Source: Desulfamplus sp. (lineage in GTDB: Bacteria; Desulfobacterota; Desulfobacteria; Desulfobacterales; Desulfobacteraceae). From it: a stretch of DNA of 64,000 nucleotides. This document shows, one piece after another, positions 54,376 to 63,025 of the stretch. Positions within the stretch are counted from its first letter, which is position 1, and each line of letters opens with the position of its first letter. Location of the stretch: NCBI GenBank assembly GCA_015232455.1, contig JADFZQ010000004.1:1-64000 (forward strand), given 5' to 3'. Both the position numbers and the translations under genes were made by a program. The notes beneath the pieces were generated by a model. It saw only the letters and a list, made by a program, of their open reading frames with translations, made no database searches and had not been told where the DNA came from.

Positions 54376-55758
54376 TCATATATCGCAATTAACGTAAATT
54401 CCTTCTTCTTTGTAAGTTTGGACTCTTTTTATTGCAGATGCTTTTAGAACTCCTATATTAACATCAATATAGTCATAAATTACAGCCATTGATTTTCCTT
54501 GGGCGGGGCGAAGGATTCTACCAATATATTGAATGAGCCTTCCTTTAAATTTTATTGGTGTTACTAAGAAAAGTGTAGAAAGTTCGGGAAGATCAAATCC
54601 CTCTCCAATCAATTGTCCCGTTGCAATCAAAGTAGTGATCTGCCCAGTATTAAGCTCGTTGAGAATTGAATCGCGTTCGTTTTTTGGTGTAATTCCAGTC
54701 AAAATTCTTGATTGCATTTTATATTTAATCTCAAGAATTGTTTGAATAAGATGTGCATGTTCACGACGATCTGTAAGCACTAATTTTATACCACTACTAT
54801 CTTCTGATGCAATATCACTGCATATAAGCAAGTTTCTTTGCTGATCAATAGATATTGCCTTTATAACTTTTGTGTAGTCAGAACTTGCATCAAGCAAAGT
54901 ATTAAACTCTGTGAACCTACAAATGACCTCTGCTTTACTTATATCTCCAGTTTTAACAAGAGGTGCCTTCTCAATGTTATACCTCTGCTCCCCAAGAGTT
55001 AGACAGATTAGTTTACTAAGACCATCTCTTCGGTATGCTGTCGCAGTAAGCCCGAGTCGATATTTTGCTTTAAAGCCAGCAACCGCCTCTGTAAAAGTTT
55101 TTGATGGGCATTTATGGCACTCATCAACCACTATATGCCCAAATAGAGGGTCTAATTTATCAACATGTTTTCTAACACTTTGATATAAACCAACTGTGAT
55201 TTTATCTCCTATTTTATATTTACCAGCACCAATAACCCCTATATCTTCTGGTGCAATATTCAAAAATTCATTAATACGATCTAACCATTGGTTCATAAGC
55301 TCAATACTATGCACAACCACTAATGATGGTTGTTTTCGTTGAGCTATTACAAAAAGAGCAACGACCGTCTTACCACTGCCAGTTACAGCTAAAAGCACAC
55401 CATGAGAGTGTTTGATAGTCGCATCAGCCGCACTCGTTTGAAAATTTTTAAGTTGTCCATTAAAATCGATATTAACAGGTGGTAATTCAAGTCTATTATC
55501 AATAACAGTAATATCTAACTTGTTGTGGAATTTTTTGCAGATTCCGTATGCTTCATCTGCAAATCCCCTTGGGCATACCAATGAGTCATAGTTCTCTTCA
55601 TAGAACAGCAGCTCTTTAGGAGTCTTGCCTGTCCATTTACCAAGTTTTGATAATGTGTAATATTCTGGATTTTGGCATCTGAGTATTAATTTGATCTCAT
55701 TTGCACATTTTTTATCTAAATATTTCAAAATCAAATTGTTACTTAAAATAAACTCCAC
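54376..55758 (-). CDS. XPB-like SF2 DEAD/DEAH helicase
   Basis: 460 residues from a GTG at 55758 with AAAGGA 6 nt upstream. Motif I VTGSGKTVVALF, Ia VVVHSIELMNQW, II VVDECHKCP (DECH box), III GLTATAYRRDG, V LIATGQLIGEGFDLPE and VI QYIGRILRPAQGK. A ~100-residue N-terminal domain precedes the helicase core, as in XPB/RadD-like 'restriction-subunit' helicases of DNA repair or defence. Stand-alone, no nuclease domain. The exact function is unknown; duplex-unwinding DNA repair is the likeliest. Confidence 0.85.
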   Translation of the reverse strand: MEFILSNNLILKYLDKKCANEIKLILRCQNPEYYTLSKLGKWTGKTPKELLFYEENYDSLVCPRGFADEAYGICKKFHNKLDITVIDNRLELPPVNIDFNGQLKNFQTSAADATIKHSHGVLLAVTGSGKTVVALFVIAQRKQPSLVVVHSIELMNQWLDRINEFLNIAPEDIGVIGAGKYKIGDKITVGLYQSVRKHVDKLDPLFGHIVVDECHKCPSKTFTEAVAGFKAKYRLGLTATAYRRDGLSKLICLTLGEQRYNIEKAPLVKTGDISKAEVICRFTEFNTLLDASSDYTKVIKAISIDQQRNLLICSDIASEDSSGIKLVLTDRREHAHLIQTILEIKYKMQSRILTGITPKNERDSILNELNTGQITTLIATGQLIGEGFDLPELSTLFLVTPIKFKGRLIQYIGRILRPAQGKSMAVIYDYIDVNIGVLKASAIKRVQTYKEEGIYVNCDI

Positions 55759-55983
55759 AAATATCCTTTATCCATCTATTGCCACTGATATTATTACTCA
55801 ATACTTGATGTTTTTTGATTTTATCAGCATTGTGCCATATTGCAACATAAAAGGTTGCGATTTTTTCAAGTTGATAACCACACATTGTCATGGTAGATTT
55901 AAAACATAAGTAGAGCAACTTCTTTGCCATAATGCAATTAATTTCAAATTAGAATTCTTCAACACAAAAAAAGGAGAGTTTTT

Positions 55984-57888
55984 ATGCAAAAAAGATTTTT
56001 TGTCATATTTTTGTTCTGGCTGATTACCTCTTTGACTTATGTATATGTTTTCCCAATAATATCTCTATTGCCTATTCAGGGTTTACAATATGAGGTAGAA
56101 GCATCATCTTTATACTATATACTTGATGGTTCAGGTTCAATGTGGGGAAGAGTGGATGGGAAGATGAAAATTGAAGCTGCACGAGATACTATGAAAAATC
56201 TTATCTCTAAAATGCCTGACGAAATTTCATATAGCCTTACCGTATATGGTAACCTAAAAAAAGGAGACTGTTCTGATATTACAGAAATTATTCCTTTTGG
56301 AAAAATTGACCACGCAAAAGCAATTGAGCTAATAAAAAAGATAAATCCCAAAGGAAAAACTCCCATAGCCGCAACAATTGAAAAAACAATCAAAAACCTT
56401 AAAGCTCAAAATAGCCATGATAAAACGGAAGTAGAAACAACAACAATTATTCTTATTAGCGATGGTATTGAAACCTGCGGAGGTTCTCCTTGCGACATTA
56501 CAACCCAACTCAAATCATCAGGTATCAACTTTGTCATACATGTAGTTGGATTTGATGTTGATAAAGAGGCATCAGAACAGCTTGCCTGCATTGCAAATGC
56601 TGGAGGAGGAAAATATTTTTCTACAAAAAACTCTGATGAGCTACTATCAATACTATCAACAGTGCAAAGAAGCGTTATAGATAAAAAATCAATTAGTATT
56701 ACAGATAAAGCTGAACCAAATCTCATAAGTAACGAAGAAGCAATATTAAGCTCTAAAACGCCTAAAGCTGAAAATATAGGAACAACTCCTGTTGATCAAA
56801 AAATTATAGAGAGATCAAAATCTGTAAGAATAAAAGCAAAAGGACCAGGTAAAATAACATTTAAACACGACTCTTGGCTTAAAAAGCCATACTCATGGAA
56901 ACTTATTGATCCAGAAACTGGAGAGGAGAAAGCAAAGTTTTCCACACTTGAAACAACCATAATTGCTCCTGGCAGCTATCAGGTTGTTTGGGATCAATAT
57001 GAACATGAAAGCTCTGACGTTCCTCTTACCGAAGTTATTAAGGTAGATTCTGGTAAAACCGTTGAAATACCACTTATGACCGCTATACAATTAAATATTC
57101 CATCATGGGTAGCTAAACCACAATATTGGGGACTTCGTGATCCACAGACACTTGAAAATATTGTAATGTTTACAAAATTTGAACCACTCTTAGTTCCAGC
57201 AGGCGAGTATGACATTATTTGGCGACAAGGAGAACACTCTTCAAAGGAGGTGGCAATCCAAAGAGTCAATATTGTGCCAGACATAATTAATAATATTACT
57301 ATATCAACTGCAATAAACCCTATGCCAGCAGAGTGGGTTGATAAAAAAATTCATTATTGGGGTCTTAAGCGTTCTGAAATAAAAGATTCAACAAATTTGG
57401 GGTTTATTCCAACTAATTCTAATAATGAAGATTTTGTTGCATGGTTCAGTGATAAATTTGCTCCACAACTTGTTCCTTCTGGAAAATATCATTTGATATA
57501 CGATCTTTCTGAACATGGAAGCTCTGACTCTATTCTTGGTGAAATTGAAGTAATTGAAGGAACAATGAATGAATTTAAAGTTAATACTGGAATAAAACTT
57601 ATTCCATCTCAAGGTATGAAACCACCTTATCTTGTTGAATTTATTCAACTCAATAAAGATAAAATAGATGATAATAAAGAGGTAAAAACGATAGAAGGCG
57701 ATAACTTTAATGAGGTAGATAAGGATAAATTAAGTAAAGTTATAATTAGTGGAAGTTTTGGACCTATAGCTCTCAAGCCCGGAATATATAAAATAAACTA
57801 TCGCCAAGAAGAGCATGGAGCATCAACGATGACTATTGTAGATGAGTTGGAACTTGAGGCTGGAAATCTTATAGAAATTGACCTTTAA
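55984..57888 (+). CDS. Secreted VWA-domain protein with four beta-sandwich repeats
   Basis: 634 residues. An AAGGAGAG site precedes the ATG; signal peptide of ~40 residues. VWA domain (~43-225) with a complete MIDAS: DGSGSMW (D48, S50, S52), T in GKTPIAATI and D in LISDGIETC. After a spacer come four copies (~270-634) of a ~95-residue module with a shared W/Y-x-x-L-x-D/R...L-V-P-A/S-G-x-Y-x-(V/I)-x-W-x-Q-x-E-H-x-S-S core. The extracellular VWA binds a metal and probably a protein partner. It lies 28 nt before a QseE-like sensor kinase, so it may be the sensed or regulated target. Confidence 0.85.
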   Translation: MQKRFFVIFLFWLITSLTYVYVFPIISLLPIQGLQYEVEASSLYYILDGSGSMWGRVDGKMKIEAARDTMKNLISKMPDEISYSLTVYGNLKKGDCSDITEIIPFGKIDHAKAIELIKKINPKGKTPIAATIEKTIKNLKAQNSHDKTEVETTTIILISDGIETCGGSPCDITTQLKSSGINFVIHVVGFDVDKEASEQLACIANAGGGKYFSTKNSDELLSILSTVQRSVIDKKSISITDKAEPNLISNEEAILSSKTPKAENIGTTPVDQKIIERSKSVRIKAKGPGKITFKHDSWLKKPYSWKLIDPETGEEKAKFSTLETTIIAPGSYQVVWDQYEHESSDVPLTEVIKVDSGKTVEIPLMTAIQLNIPSWVAKPQYWGLRDPQTLENIVMFTKFEPLLVPAGEYDIIWRQGEHSSKEVAIQRVNIVPDIINNITISTAINPMPAEWVDKKIHYWGLKRSEIKDSTNLGFIPTNSNNEDFVAWFSDKFAPQLVPSGKYHLIYDLSEHGSSDSILGEIEVIEGTMNEFKVNTGIKLIPSQGMKPPYLVEFIQLNKDKIDDNKEVKTIEGDNFNEVDKDKLSKVIISGSFGPIALKPGIYKINYRQEEHGASTMTIVDELELEAGNLIEIDL

Positions 57889-57915
57889 CATTTATGTAGT
57901 CAAAAAAGCATTATT

Positions 57916-59580
57916 ATGAGATTAAAACTTGGCATTGCAAAAAAAATGTCGTTCTTCTGTCTCTTTTTTATTTTAATTCTTTACGGAACTGTTCTGGATT
58001 TGCTTATAAATATCCAAAATATGTCTGGAATGTCTGAACAGATCGTGAGCATTAACAATGAAATAGGCTCTCTATCAAAAGTTATGCTCGACAGCATAAT
58101 CAGCATGGATGTTAATGATAAGAAATATAGACTTCTTAAAAAAGATATATACCTTACATATTTTGATACAGCCAGAAACGATTATCTCAATGCTCTTGAC
58201 AAGATATTTAGATTGAATTCTCCTGAATATAGTCTTCCAGAGTCATGGCATAGGATACAAAAAAAATTTGAACCTAATCTTTTGCCATATATTCAACCCC
58301 GCTCAACTAAAATACCTGATGTTGTGAAAGCCTCCTCTGATGATAATAACGCTTTTGAAAACAAACCTAAAACCTCTGCTAAGAATAACTCTTCTAAACA
58401 GGAGTCTAAAACCTCTTCTGCTAATAGCAACGCTTCTGAAAAAGAATCTAAGACCTCTTCTGGTGGCAGTAACTCTTCTGAGAGTAAATTTAAAGCCCCT
58501 TCTGATAAAAGTGATACAACACCGTCATGGATATCTGAGCCACTACTTGAGGAGTGGATAAAAGAGATTGCAAATGGGAGGCAGGAGAACGAAAGGCAAA
58601 TTGAACAGTTGTTAATAAATATTAATGAGACAAGCCGTCAGAGTGTAAAAAAAGGTTTAATTGGTTTTGGGGTATCTATCGTTGTGGGTATTCTTGGGGT
58701 GTGGTTTATCTCTCAATCCATGTTAAAACCTCTAAATAAACTCAAAAATGGATTAAAAGGGATTGCACTTGATAACTATGATCATGTGATAGAGATAAAA
58801 TCTAATGATGAATTTGGGGAGCTTGCTTCTGTATTTAATGATATGAGCAGACAACTTAAAGAGAGTGAAAGTATAAGATCAGATTTTATTGCAATTTTAA
58901 GCCATGAGATAAGAACTCCACTTGCATCAATACGAGAATCGGTCAACATGATTATTGAAGATGTATTTGGTCCAATCAATGATAAGCAGAGAAAATTTCT
59001 TGAGATTGCAAGCTCTGAGATAAGCAGAATCACAACTCTTCTAAATCACCTATTAAATGTCTCAATGCTTAAATCTGATTCAGAAAAGATAAAGCCAGAG
59101 CCTCTTGATCCAAACCAATTGATAAGTGATGCTGCAATGGGACTAATTGGAACTGCTAACTCTAACAATGTGGAGTTAAGAGTGCATGCACTTCAAGAGA
59201 TACCAATACCTTTGGTTATGGGAATTAGGAGTGAGATTTTGCAAGTTTTGCTGAATATTATTGGCAATGCTATTAAATTTTCGTATAAAAATAGTTTTGT
59301 CGATATTTCTCTGATTAAAGGAACAAATGGGAATGAGTTGATATTTAAGGTATCTGATCAAGGTCCTGGAATTCCTGAAGAGGAACACTCCCTTGTTTTT
59401 AAAAAATATTATAGAAGTAAAGAGGTAAGAACACACATGGACGGTGTAGGGCTTGGATTGAATATATCTAAAAGGATAATACAAGCTCACGGTGGAACAA
59501 TTTACATGGAAAATAACAGTGATAAAGGATGTTCTTTCTTTTTCACTCTTCCAACAGAAACAGGAAATAAGAAAAGTTAA
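57916..59580 (+). CDS. QseE/GlrK-like sensor histidine kinase
   Basis: 554 residues. TM1 (~11-31), a ~200-residue periplasmic region containing four ~42-bp-encoded Ser/Lys/Asn-rich repeats (ESKTSSANSNASEK type, ~149-204), TM2 (~245-265), HAMP, HisKA with H330 in LSHEIRTPLASI, HATPase with NIIGNAIKFS and GVGLGLNISK. Synteny and the following lipoprotein plus sigma-54 activator match QseE-QseG-QseF (GlrK-YfhG-GlrR). It should phosphorylate the activator encoded at 60438. Confidence 0.92.
   Translation: MRLKLGIAKKMSFFCLFFILILYGTVLDLLINIQNMSGMSEQIVSINNEIGSLSKVMLDSIISMDVNDKKYRLLKKDIYLTYFDTARNDYLNALDKIFRLNSPEYSLPESWHRIQKKFEPNLLPYIQPRSTKIPDVVKASSDDNNAFENKPKTSAKNNSSKQESKTSSANSNASEKESKTSSGGSNSSESKFKAPSDKSDTTPSWISEPLLEEWIKEIANGRQENERQIEQLLININETSRQSVKKGLIGFGVSIVVGILGVWFISQSMLKPLNKLKNGLKGIALDNYDHVIEIKSNDEFGELASVFNDMSRQLKESESIRSDFIAILSHEIRTPLASIRESVNMIIEDVFGPINDKQRKFLEIASSEISRITTLLNHLLNVSMLKSDSEKIKPEPLDPNQLISDAAMGLIGTANSNNVELRVHALQEIPIPLVMGIRSEILQVLLNIIGNAIKFSYKNSFVDISLIKGTNGNELIFKVSDQGPGIPEEEHSLVFKKYYRSKEVRTHMDGVGLGLNISKRIIQAHGGTIYMENNSDKGCSFFFTLPTETGNKKS
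58360..58527 (+). repeat. Four ~42-bp tandem repeats in the sensor-kinase gene
   Basis: Units start at 58360, 58402, 58444 and 58486; units 2 and 3 are closest (GA-TCTAA-ACCTCTTCT core). Each encodes 14 residues rich in Ser, Lys and Asn and lies in the periplasmic region, so copy number could change the sensor length without a frameshift. Confidence 0.8.
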
Positions 59581-59584
59581 ATTG

Positions 59585-60361
59585 ATGGAACCTAAATTAA
59601 ACAACTATTGTATGTTAAACAAGTATTCTACTTTATATCAAATCTTTGTGCTTTTATCCGTAATCATACCCTTAGCAGTTACTTTACAAAGTTGTACCGT
59701 GATAGAATCAATTGATATAAAATTTCACTCTGTTAAACAGACGCTTGAATCAGGTGAAAAGGCTTTTATAAACGGCAATTATCAATTAGCAGAGTCGCTT
59801 TTTCGTCAAGCAATAAGTGAAAGCAAAGCTCCATGGGATAAAAATAGAGCTATTTATAACTTTGCCTGTGTAAAATTTATAATAGCAGAAAATGATTCTC
59901 AAATTATTGATGCAATGAAGATTTTTATGCAATGGAAGCCATCTAAAGATATTCCAATGTACTATGAAAATCCTCACCTTATTATACAGGCATTGCTTCA
60001 ACAGCATGATCTTTTAAAAGATAAAGAGTCTGAGGAGTTTAAAGAGTTTAACATAATCAATGATATGCACGATATTCAAGAGATTGATTCTATCGTTAAA
60101 GAGACAAATCAGATGAATACACGGCTTGATAGGCTTTTAAGAGAACAAGATGGAAAGATAAAGACATTGAACGGTATCGTTAAAAAGCAGAATGAAAAGA
60201 TTAAACTCTTAAATGCTATTTTCAAGAAAGAGTCTAAAGCTAAAGAAGATATGGCAACCAAAAAAAGAGAGATGGAAAAGACAATAAAGACCCTTAAACA
60301 TCAAATAGCCGAGCTTGAGCGAATTGACCAAAAACTTCAGAACAAAAGGCAGACTGAATGA
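59585..60361 (+). CDS. QseG/YfhG-like outer-membrane lipoprotein
   Basis: 258 residues from the ATG at 59585, 4 nt after the kinase stop; the ATG at 59615 is an alternative. Lipobox LQSC after a hydrophobic signal peptide, then a TPR-like region (KAFINGNYQLAESLFRQAISES) and a long C-terminal coiled coil (MNTRLDRLLREQD, KIKTLNGIVKKQNEKIKLL). Position between a QseE-like kinase and a QseF-like activator identifies it as the QseG/YfhG equivalent by context. QseG modulates the kinase across the periplasm in E. coli. Confidence 0.75.
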   Translation: MEPKLNNYCMLNKYSTLYQIFVLLSVIIPLAVTLQSCTVIESIDIKFHSVKQTLESGEKAFINGNYQLAESLFRQAISESKAPWDKNRAIYNFACVKFIIAENDSQIIDAMKIFMQWKPSKDIPMYYENPHLIIQALLQQHDLLKDKESEEFKEFNIINDMHDIQEIDSIVKETNQMNTRLDRLLREQDGKIKTLNGIVKKQNEKIKLLNAIFKKESKAKEDMATKKREMEKTIKTLKHQIAELERIDQKLQNKRQTE

Positions 60362-60437
60362 GCAGAAAAAGATTCTGTGAAGAAAATAAGAACATAATGA
60401 ACATAATAAAAGCTCAATTGAACATAAGGAAACTCGA

Positions 60438-61982
60438 ATGAAAGATGCTACTTGCATATTAATCGTAGATGATGATTCAAATATCCTTGAAGTTCTTGAC
60501 GCAAGGCTTAGTGCATCAGGTTTCAACGTATTTAAGGCAGCAAATGCCCAGACTGCAATGCAAATATTAAAGAAAGAGCCTGTTGATCTTCTTATTTCAG
60601 ATATGAAAATGCCAGTTACAAGCGGGCTTGATCTTTTTTTAGAGGTACAAAAAACTCTACCCGAGCTTCCTGTCATATTTTTAACTGCTTATGGAACAAT
60701 ACCTGATGCTGTTAATGCTATCAAACACGGTGCTGTTGATTATATTTCAAAACCATTTGACGGCAGAGAGTTAATAAAAAAAATTCGTCAAACACTTGAA
60801 ATTAGACAACAATCTAAACAAACCAATATAAATATTGAATCCAATCAACTTAACGAAACGGTTTTAAGTAAAACAGCTTCAATAAAGACAGATTCAGCCA
60901 AACCAACCACAAACTCAAACTCCGATAAAGATAATTTAAGCTCTAATACAAGTAAGGGTATAGAGGCAAATCACCCTATTATATTTGAAGATGAGTTCTA
61001 CTGGAAAAAGAGTCCAGCAATGCAAGAGCTTTACAGCATGATAAAAAGAGTTGCAGCAACCAATGTCAATGTGATGATTCTTGGGGAGAGCGGGGTTGGT
61101 AAGGAGTGGATAGCAAGATCAATTTATCGTAATAGCTCAAGAAAAGATCAACCTTATGTTGTTGTTGATTGTGGTTCAACCCCTGACGGTATTTTAGAGA
61201 GTGAGCTTTTTGGTCATCTTAAAGGCTCTTTTACAAGTGCTGTAAAGGATAAAAAAGGGCTTATAGAAACGGCTGACAAGGGAACTCTTTTTCTTGATGA
61301 GATTGGGAACATATCACATGAGATGCAGTGCAGGTTATTGAGATTCTTGGAAGATAAAACTATACGCCAAGTTGGCTCTGTGCATGAAAAGATAGTTGAT
61401 TGTAGAATCATATCAGCAACTAATGCAGATTTAACCGCAGATATTGAAAATGGCACATTCCGTCAAGACCTCTATTATCGTTTAAAGGTTGTAACTCTTA
61501 ATGTTCCACCACTTAGAGATAGAAAGACAGAGATTGCTGATTTTGCAAAATTTTTTGTAGATAGATATACCAAAGAGCATAACCTTCCTAAAGTAACTTT
61601 TGCCAAAGAGACAATTGAGTTAATGGAGTCCCACGATTGGCCCGGGAATATAAGAGAGTTAAGAAACGCTCTTGAGGCTGGTATTGTTCTTTGTAAAAAT
61701 GATATTATGCAGCCTTGGGATCTTCAATTGGGCAATAACCAAAAATTAATAAAAAACTCTAAACCTGATATTAAACCTTTTGATGCAAACAGTGAAAATC
61801 GCTCTTTTAATGATGGTGATGCTGGATTTTCTATTGAAGAGAGCGAAAAACAGACCATAATCAGAGCATTGAAAGAGTCTAAGGGTGTTCAAAAAAGAGC
61901 TGCTGAACTTCTTGATATCAGCAGACGGGCAATTAATTATAAAATAAAGAAATACGATATTCAGCCAAAAGATTATAAATAG
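60438..61982 (+). CDS. QseF/GlrR-like sigma-54 response regulator (variant GAFTGA loop)
   Basis: 514 residues. Receiver (1-125) with LIVDDDSN and the phosphoacceptor Asp in LLISDMKMP; an ~70-residue Asn/Ser/Thr-rich linker; AAA+ domain with Walker A GESGVGKE, GHLKGSFTSAVKD where other family members have GAFTGA, Walker B TLFLDEIGN, FRQDLYYRLKVV; C-terminal Fis-type HTH (RAAELLDISRRAINYKIKKYDI). The loop residues contact sigma-54, and the Gly-to-Ser change could weaken open-complex formation or select a different partner. Regulated by the kinase-lipoprotein pair directly upstream. Confidence 0.92.
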   Translation: MKDATCILIVDDDSNILEVLDARLSASGFNVFKAANAQTAMQILKKEPVDLLISDMKMPVTSGLDLFLEVQKTLPELPVIFLTAYGTIPDAVNAIKHGAVDYISKPFDGRELIKKIRQTLEIRQQSKQTNINIESNQLNETVLSKTASIKTDSAKPTTNSNSDKDNLSSNTSKGIEANHPIIFEDEFYWKKSPAMQELYSMIKRVAATNVNVMILGESGVGKEWIARSIYRNSSRKDQPYVVVDCGSTPDGILESELFGHLKGSFTSAVKDKKGLIETADKGTLFLDEIGNISHEMQCRLLRFLEDKTIRQVGSVHEKIVDCRIISATNADLTADIENGTFRQDLYYRLKVVTLNVPPLRDRKTEIADFAKFFVDRYTKEHNLPKVTFAKETIELMESHDWPGNIRELRNALEAGIVLCKNDIMQPWDLQLGNNQKLIKNSKPDIKPFDANSENRSFNDGDAGFSIEESEKQTIIRALKESKGVQKRAAELLDISRRAINYKIKKYDIQPKDYK

Positions 61983-62017
61983 AGCTGCTGTTAATAACAT
62001 TTTATGGAGAGCGTAAG

Positions 62018-63025
62018 TTGAAAAATAAAATTATTTTAGGAGATTGTTTATCTATACTTAAAACTATAGAAAACAATACGTTTGATTTAGTAATTACGTC
62101 TCCTCCATACTTTCAACAGCGAGATTATGGTAATGGTAACTTAGGCATAGGTAATGAAAAAACAGAAGAAGAATATTTAGAAAATCTGATTAATATATTT
62201 AGAGAGTGTGTTCGCGTTACTAATAGTGATGGAGTGATTGTTTTCAATATAGGAGATAAGTATATTAATGGTGCACTTTCTCTTATTCCTTATAAATTTG
62301 CTATTCGTGCTATAGAAGATAAAAAGTCTTTTTTGGTAAACCAACTAACATGGTCAAAACTTAACCCAACTCCTCGTCAAGATCAACGTAAACTTATTCA
62401 ATCTACAGAGCCATTTTTTATATTTGCCAAATCAAAAGATTACTATTTTGATTTGAATAATTATTTAAAACATTTAGACCATATTAATAAAAATATCAGA
62501 AATAGCCCTTCTGACAAGTTAGGGAAAAAATACTTTGAGCTTATAAACACTTCTGATTTATCTGAAGAACAAAAGAGCAATGCTCGTAAATCTTTAAATG
62601 AAGCTATTTTGTCTGTACATAAGGGAGAAATTGAAAGTTTTAGAATGAAAATAAATGGGATACATAAATTGGCATACGGTGGACAAGATGGAGGCAGAAA
62701 TAATCAAATTAAAAACAATGGCTTTACTGTTATAAAAATTTCAGGAAATAAAATGAAAAAAGATATTATTGAAAGCCCTGTTGAAATTACAAGAGACAAT
62801 AATCACCCTGCTGTTTACCCCATCTATATTATTCAAGAGCTTATTAAGCTGTTAAGCAAGGAAGATTATTTTATCCTTGATCCTTTTTGTGGAAGCGGAA
62901 CAACCTGTATAGCGGCTAATAATTTAAAAAGAAACTATTTAGGAATTGAAATTAACCCTGAATATGTAGAATTAGCTAATGAAAGAATCAAAAAAAGCTC
63001 TTGTAATCAGGAATTTTTTATATGA
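62018..63025 (+). CDS. Type II restriction-modification DNA methyltransferase (N4-C / N6-A, beta order)
   Basis: 335 residues from a TTG at 62018 preceded by GGAGA. Motif IV TSPPYF (T27-Y31) comes first and motif I DPFCGSGTT (D288-T296) near the end, the beta-class permutation; TSPPY with that order is typical of N4-cytosine methylases but N6-adenine is possible. The central ~110 residues (SPSDKLGKKYFEL to AYGGQDGG) are the target-recognition region. It overlaps the next gene (ATGA). Modifies and protects the host's copies of the recognition site, which cannot be read from sequence. Confidence 0.9.
   Translation: MKNKIILGDCLSILKTIENNTFDLVITSPPYFQQRDYGNGNLGIGNEKTEEEYLENLINIFRECVRVTNSDGVIVFNIGDKYINGALSLIPYKFAIRAIEDKKSFLVNQLTWSKLNPTPRQDQRKLIQSTEPFFIFAKSKDYYFDLNNYLKHLDHINKNIRNSPSDKLGKKYFELINTSDLSEEQKSNARKSLNEAILSVHKGEIESFRMKINGIHKLAYGGQDGGRNNQIKNNGFTVIKISGNKMKKDIIESPVEITRDNNHPAVYPIYIIQELIKLLSKEDYFILDPFCGSGTTCIAANNLKRNYLGIEINPEYVELANERIKKSSCNQEFFI

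Noticed and set aside
55739-55930. 63-codon minus-strand ORF overlapping the helicase start
   Set aside because: No Shine-Dalgarno, overlaps the helicase GTG, and no recognisable family. It may be residual coding sequence but cannot be supported.
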